A DNA stretch of 64,000 nucleotides from Larix kaempferi (lineage: Eukaryota; Streptophyta; Pinopsida; Pinales; Pinaceae). A program made the position numbers and the translations under genes. Positions 59,633 to 64,000 of this stretch are shown one piece after another. The stretch lies in the NCBI GenBank assembly GCA_027924585.1, contig BSBM01000125.1, forward strand, positions 3,601,001 to 3,665,000, in the 5' to 3' direction. How positions within the stretch are numbered: the first letter of the stretch is position 1; the number at the start of each line of letters is the position of its first letter. The notes under the pieces are model-generated. The model saw nothing but the letters and a program-made list of their open reading frames with translations, had not been told where the DNA came from and did not search any database.

Positions 59633-60625
59633 ATGTTAATGGTTATTTTGCTATTGATTGGTCCCATTTGTGTCTCCCTTACAATGGGAGGCCTAATAAA
59701 ATTAAAAATAAGTAGAGAGCCATACATGAAGCAAACAATCACTGATTTGAATGATTCTAGTGAACCTGCTGCTTATTTTAGCTCACATATTGAACACTAC
59801 ACTTTTGAAACATTTTTCGGAGATCTACCTACTGATTCATCACCTGCTGAGAATGTTCAGAATCAACCTCAAATTGTTAATATCACTTATGTTCCATTCT
59901 CTGGTTCCATTGTACATAATGTCTATAATGTGAATACTAATTTTAGAATAGATTCAAATGCATGGACTTTGTTCTTTGATGGGTTGAGATCCAAAGATGG
60001 AGCTGGTGCAGGATGTGTCTTAATTGACACAAAGGGCACCAAAATAATGATTGCATGCAGACTAGAATTTGATTTCACTAACAATATTGCTGAATATGAG
60101 GCTCTGGTTCAGGGACTCAGGAAGGATATTGATCTAGGCGCTCAGGTAATAGAATGCTACGGGGATTCCAAAATTATTGTGAAACCAGTGAGGAATACAA
60201 TTCATTGTATATACCTCTCTGTAATTAATTATCAGAAGCTTCTTATGGATCTGAATAATTCTTTTAGAGCATTCAATATTAAATCAGTCCCCCGGTCCCA
60301 AAACTTTGATGCAGACTTACTGTCCAACACTGCCTCTAGATTGATTCCTCCAGAAGGTTTGTCTCCTGATAATTTCTCCATTGAGTTAGTGTACATACTT
60401 TCTATCCCTGACAATGTCACAAGTTGGAAAGTTTTTGATGATGATCAATGGATTTTAGATTTCCTCACAACCCAAGATACCTTCCAAGATGTAGCCATAG
60501 ATGAGGCTGATCATGAGAAATCTTTATCTGACCCTAACTTCCCTTCCAATATCATTACCAAGTCAGTCATTAATCTGGAAAAGTACTATGATCTGCAGGA
60601 CAAGTTTAAACATGAAACAAATTGA
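59633..60625 (+). pseudogene. A2 archaeal-type RNase H, upstream of RT
   Basis: Open for 330 codons. After a linker (to about residue 108), the domain runs 59963-60330: WTLFFDGLRSKDGAGAGCV (D116), FTNNIAEYEALVQGLRKD (E155), CYGDSKIIVKPV (D178) and NFDADLLSNTASR (D228). The four acidic positions are complete. Position between protease and RT is the same as in A1. A C-terminal linker reaches a TGA at about 60623. Confidence 0.9.
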
Positions 60626-62110
60626 AAAACTCACAGTTCATCTCTGAACTATGAACTTGTTAACATGGGAACCAATCAAGACCCTCAGTTAATCAATTTA
60701 GGGATTGATTGCTCTCCTGAGGATAGAAAATCTTTCATCAAATTATGGAGAGAGTTCAAAGATGTATTCACTTGGAGATATGATGAGCTCAAAAACTTTG
60801 ATACCCATGTCATTCATCACAATACCCCCATGAAACCTGATGTAAACCTTACCAACATAAATTAAGAAAGATGCATCCTAGCTTCGAACCGTCTATTAAA
60901 AAAGAGCTCGAGAAATTGTTAGCAGCCAGAATTGTATTCCCAGTCAGACACATGCAATGGATTGCAAACTTAGTCCCTTTTCGGAAAAAGAATGGGGAAA
61001 TAAGATTGTGTGTAGATTTTAGGAGCCTTAATAAAGCATCTGAGAAAGATAATTATCCTATTCCTCCTATGGAGCAGATCTTGCAAAAGGTTACGGGTGC
61101 TGAGATGTTCTCTCTGTTTAGATGGTTTCTTGGGATATAATCAGGTTTTAGTTGCCCCTGCTAACCAATTAAAAACAACTTTCAGAACCCGTTGGGGAAC
61201 CTTTGATTACAGATGAATTCCTTTTGGATTGATAAATGAAGGTGCCACTTTCTAGAGAGCTGTGGACATAGCTTTCAGGGGGTTAATGCATAATTCTGTT
61301 GTTGTTTATTTGGATGACGTTACAATCTATTAAAAAAGAGGCATGGACATATATTTTCTCTTAAACAGGTATTTGAATGGTGCAGAATATATGGGATCTT
61401 GCTGAATCCAAAGAAATCCATCTTCGCGGTTACTGAAGGTAAGATTTTGGGATTCATTGTTTCAAAGAACAGAATGGTCATTGATCCCTAAAGGATAGAT
61501 GCCATAGCCAAAATTGGACTTCCTAGTTCCAGAAAAGCCATGTAGTCATTGTTAGGTGAGATTACTTTTGTTAGAATATTTGTTCCTAATTTTGCACAAA
61601 TTGTCAAGCCTTTACAACAACTTATTAAAAAAGATGCACAATTCAAATGGTCTGATGATCAAAGAAATGCCTTTGCGTAAATTTAGAAAGCCATCACAGA
61701 AGCTCCTTCTCTGATGTCTCCCGATTTCACTAGAGATTTTATTTTGTATACATTCGCTACTGATTTCTCATATGCTACTGTTCTCACACAAAAACATCCT
61801 GAGGATGTTGAGACTCCTATCTCCTTCATGAGCTCTACGTTTGAAGGGGACGAATTGAATTATTCCCAGATTGATAAACATGCCTATGTGGTCTACAAGT
61901 CTGTAAAACACTTCAGACCCTATATTTTGAAATCTTGGACTAAGGTTATTGTCCCTTATGCAGCCATCAAGAATGTTTTGATCCAAAAAGAGTTAGGTGA
62001 AAAACGCACTCACTGGATGACAACTCTTCATGAATGTGACCTTGATATAAGACCTGCAAAAATTGTAAGAGGCCAAGGTTTGTGCTTACTTATTGCTCAG
62101 TCTAACGACG
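60626..62110 (+). pseudogene. A2 reverse transcriptase and degenerate RNase H
   Basis: RT: INLGIDCSPEDRKSFIKLWR, WRYDELKNFDTHVI, QWIANLVPFRKKNGEIRLCV, YLDDVTIY (YLDD, 61307-61318). Frame changes occur near 60860 and 61130, with stops. The RNase H after RT (61714-62060) has FATDFSYATVLTQ with D17, but YSQIDKHAYVVYK replaces the glutamate motif and IVPYAAIKNVL the TDH motif, as in A1. It keeps HFRPYILK, the conserved core helix, so the fold may remain as a structural tether. Confidence 0.86.
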
Positions 62111-63450
62111 CTGTACAGGGACAACTCGAGTGGGATCAGGAAGAATGCACATCTGATAGTTCTGTAAATGTTAGTTCTACACCAACATCCGAATGGTATG
62201 ATGACATGAAGTTTTTTCTAACACATGGGTTTTCTCCCGAAACCCTTGATTTTAAAAAGTGTCGGTATTTAAGGTTGAAGGATGCACCGTATCAGTTTAT
62301 TGATGGTGTGCGTTTTAGAAAAAACTATGATGGTGTGTTTCTTAGATGTTTGGAAAAAAATGAAACTCACAATATCCTGTTGGAATTTCATGTAGGACCT
62401 ACAGGAGGACACTTTTTAGGGGAAACCAATGCCCACAAGATCCTGAGAGAAGGCTATTACTGGCCAACTCTATTCATGGATGCATATGATTTTACCAGGA
62501 AATGTGAAGCATGCCAAAAATGTGCTGGCAAAATCAAGAAACCTGCCTTTCCCCTCCAGCCAGTCACTATCCAGTTTCTGTTTCAACAATGGGGCGTGGA
62601 TTTCATTGGTCCTATTGCCCCTGCCTCCTCCTTGCAACATAGACACATCCTAACAGCCATAGACCACTTCACCAGGTGGGTAGAGGCAGTTCCTCTTAGG
62701 ATTTCCAACAAAAAATCAGTGATATCCTTTCTCGAGAGAAACATAGTCACTAGGTTTGGGGTGCCTGAGTTTCTGGTTTTTTATAATGCTTCCTAATTCT
62801 CCTCAATCAACCTTACCCAGTATTTCCTTGAAAAAGGGATCAAAATTTAATATTTTGCCAACTATTATCCACAGGGAAATGGGTTAGCTAAGTCTTCCAA
62901 TAAAAATATGATCAACATATTAAAGAAGACTATGGAAACCCATCATAAGAATTGGCACACTCAGTTGTACAATGCTCTTTGGGAAGACCCTGTAACCCCA
63001 AAATCCTCCATTGGAAACTCCCCTTACTGTTTGGTCTATGGTAAGGAGGCCATCTTACCATCTAATATTATGATCCCTTCATTACAATTAGCTCATTCAA
63101 TACAACAGGATGACTCTTCTCCCCTCCGGCAAAGGATTGACACATTACTTAAATTGGAAGAGGATAGGGAGAAATCCAAGAATAAGATATATCATCATCA
63201 ACAATTAGTTAAGAGATGGCTTGATGATAAGTCCTCAACTAATATGGATTTCACAATGGGAGATTTGGTTTTAAAATGGGATAAACAATATAAAGATAAT
63301 AATGACTATACCAAATTTTAATGCTTGTGGATTGGACCATTCATTATTACAGAAAATATTGGTCCTAGTACTGTCCAGGTACAAACACTGGAAGGTGTCT
63401 CTAAAACCTGTCCGGTCAATGTTCAGCTTCTAAAGAAGTATTTCATTTAG
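62111..63450 (+). pseudogene. A2 integrase
   Basis: Zinc domain intact (EFHVGPTGGHF ... CEACQKCAGK). Core: WGVDFIGPIAP (D), LVFYNAS (D changed to Y) and GNGLAKSSNK (E changed to K), so two of three catalytic residues are lost. A1 has all three, so the copies decayed independently. C-terminal GPF region with IGPFIITENIG and end LLKKYFI, stop TAG at 63448-63450. Stops at about 62797 and 62848, and a frame stop near 63320. Confidence 0.88.
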
Positions 63451-63910
63451 GTAAGCATCTAGCTTATCTGTACATAGGTCTGGTTTGTTTTTCTTTTCTT
63501 TCTTTGCTTTGTTTTGTTTTTCTTTTAAATTTTGTTTTGTTTTGAATCATAATAATGTCAACACATTTGTAAAAGGATGCTGATTAGAGCATCCCAGATC
63601 AATCCAGTCTGAAGTTTCGGGGTGGCCATGTCAGATTCACTTTACTCATTCTATATGTGAAGGTGTCTTTTCATGAAATATAACAACCAATTTTTGCAGA
63701 GCCTTGATTGATACTTTCCCACGTGAATCACCATCTTTATCGATGTTTCATTTTGTGAATTGAAGTTATAGAAGTGACTAGGTATTCCTACCTTATGTTC
63801 CATTAGTGATTGGCAGTACATCTTTATAGCCTGGTCAACCTTTATCTATTCTATATCCCATCATGATCATCTTGAAATTAAATGCATTCTAATAATTCTA
63901 AATTGCAAGA
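63451..63910 (+). other. 3' untranslated region of A2
   Basis: Matches 16731-17190. T-rich tract at about 63488-63545. No gene. Confidence 0.6.
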
Positions 63911-64000
63911 TGGGGGGTCTTATCAGAAGCCAATCGACCATTACGTTCATAGATGCTCAGTGGAATGACATATCCACATCTGGTCACCAAGCTAGGGAGG
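63911..64000 (+). repeat. Array A LTR3, first 90 bp
   Basis: Starts TGGGGGGTCTTATCAGAAGC and matches 17191 onward; cut by the window end. Confidence 0.65.

Larger units (their letters stand above)
6547..64000 (+). mobile_element. Array A: head-to-tail Tat-like gypsy elements sharing an LTR
   Basis: Two internal domains (A1 10689-17190, A2 57405-63910) lie in the same orientation. With B (17464-51290) removed, the sequence 3' of A1 integrase runs straight through the ORF1 region into the PBS of A2, so one LTR serves as 3' LTR of A1 and 5' LTR of A2. This LTR-internal-LTR-internal-LTR form is what unequal recombination between LTRs yields. The lineage call (non-chromovirus, Tat-like) rests on the archaeal-type RNase H and the lack of a chromodomain. 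Both ends lie outside the window or are destroyed, so TSDs cannot be seen. Confidence 0.75.

Noticed and set aside
1-64000. Host genes, tRNA, rRNA or snRNA genes
   Set aside because: Looked for but none found; tRNA-like words are primer binding sites only.

Overview
The window is plant nuclear repeat DNA made almost entirely of LTR retrotransposons of the Ty3/gypsy superfamily. I see no host gene and no rRNA or tRNA gene. The nesting density, two non-chromovirus lineages with large extra ORFs, and an archaeal-type RNase H upstream of RT suggest a large-genome vascular plant, more likely a gymnosperm than an angiosperm. That is inference; no host marker is present.

Layout. The oldest layer is family A, a Tat-like element on the + strand, present as a head-to-tail array: LTR1 tail (6547-10688), internal domain A1 (10689-17190), a shared LTR2 (17191-17463, resuming at 51291-57404), internal domain A2 (57405-63910), and the start of LTR3 (63911-64000). 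Each internal domain begins with a tRNA-Asn primer binding site and reads gag, protease, archaeal-type RNase H, RT, degenerate RNase H, integrase. If these borders are right, the LTR is about 6.4 kb and carries a long ORF of about 1180 codons (globular part plus coiled coil).

Nested insertions. LTR1 is hit by a minus-strand C element (1-6546, 3' part outside the window), which itself holds a 942-bp unidentified insert, and by a small non-autonomous element T (6671-8714, TSD GCAGG). LTR2 is split by element B (17464-51290), a gag-protease element without polymerase. B is in turn split by a solo C LTR (26073-26917), a complete minus-strand element D (26957-48288, TSD ATGTC) and a solo LTR F (48485-50033, TSD TGTTG). 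D's 5' LTR is split by a nearly intact chromovirus E (38693-46846, TSD CCTGA). The deepest stack is A > B > D > E.

How the genes work together. Families C and D share an unusual polyprotein: capsid, five zinc knuckles with an RGG-like region, a DLGS-type protease, then two further capsid-like modules in frame before RT. D also carries an 894-codon ORF after pol, in the position of env. A and B have arrays of hairpin-forming repeats in their leaders. Reading frames are broken mainly by TAG codons at former CAG or CTGG sites, as expected for deamination of CHG-methylated cytosines. D pol (32234-34909) and E gag-pol are the best preserved frames.
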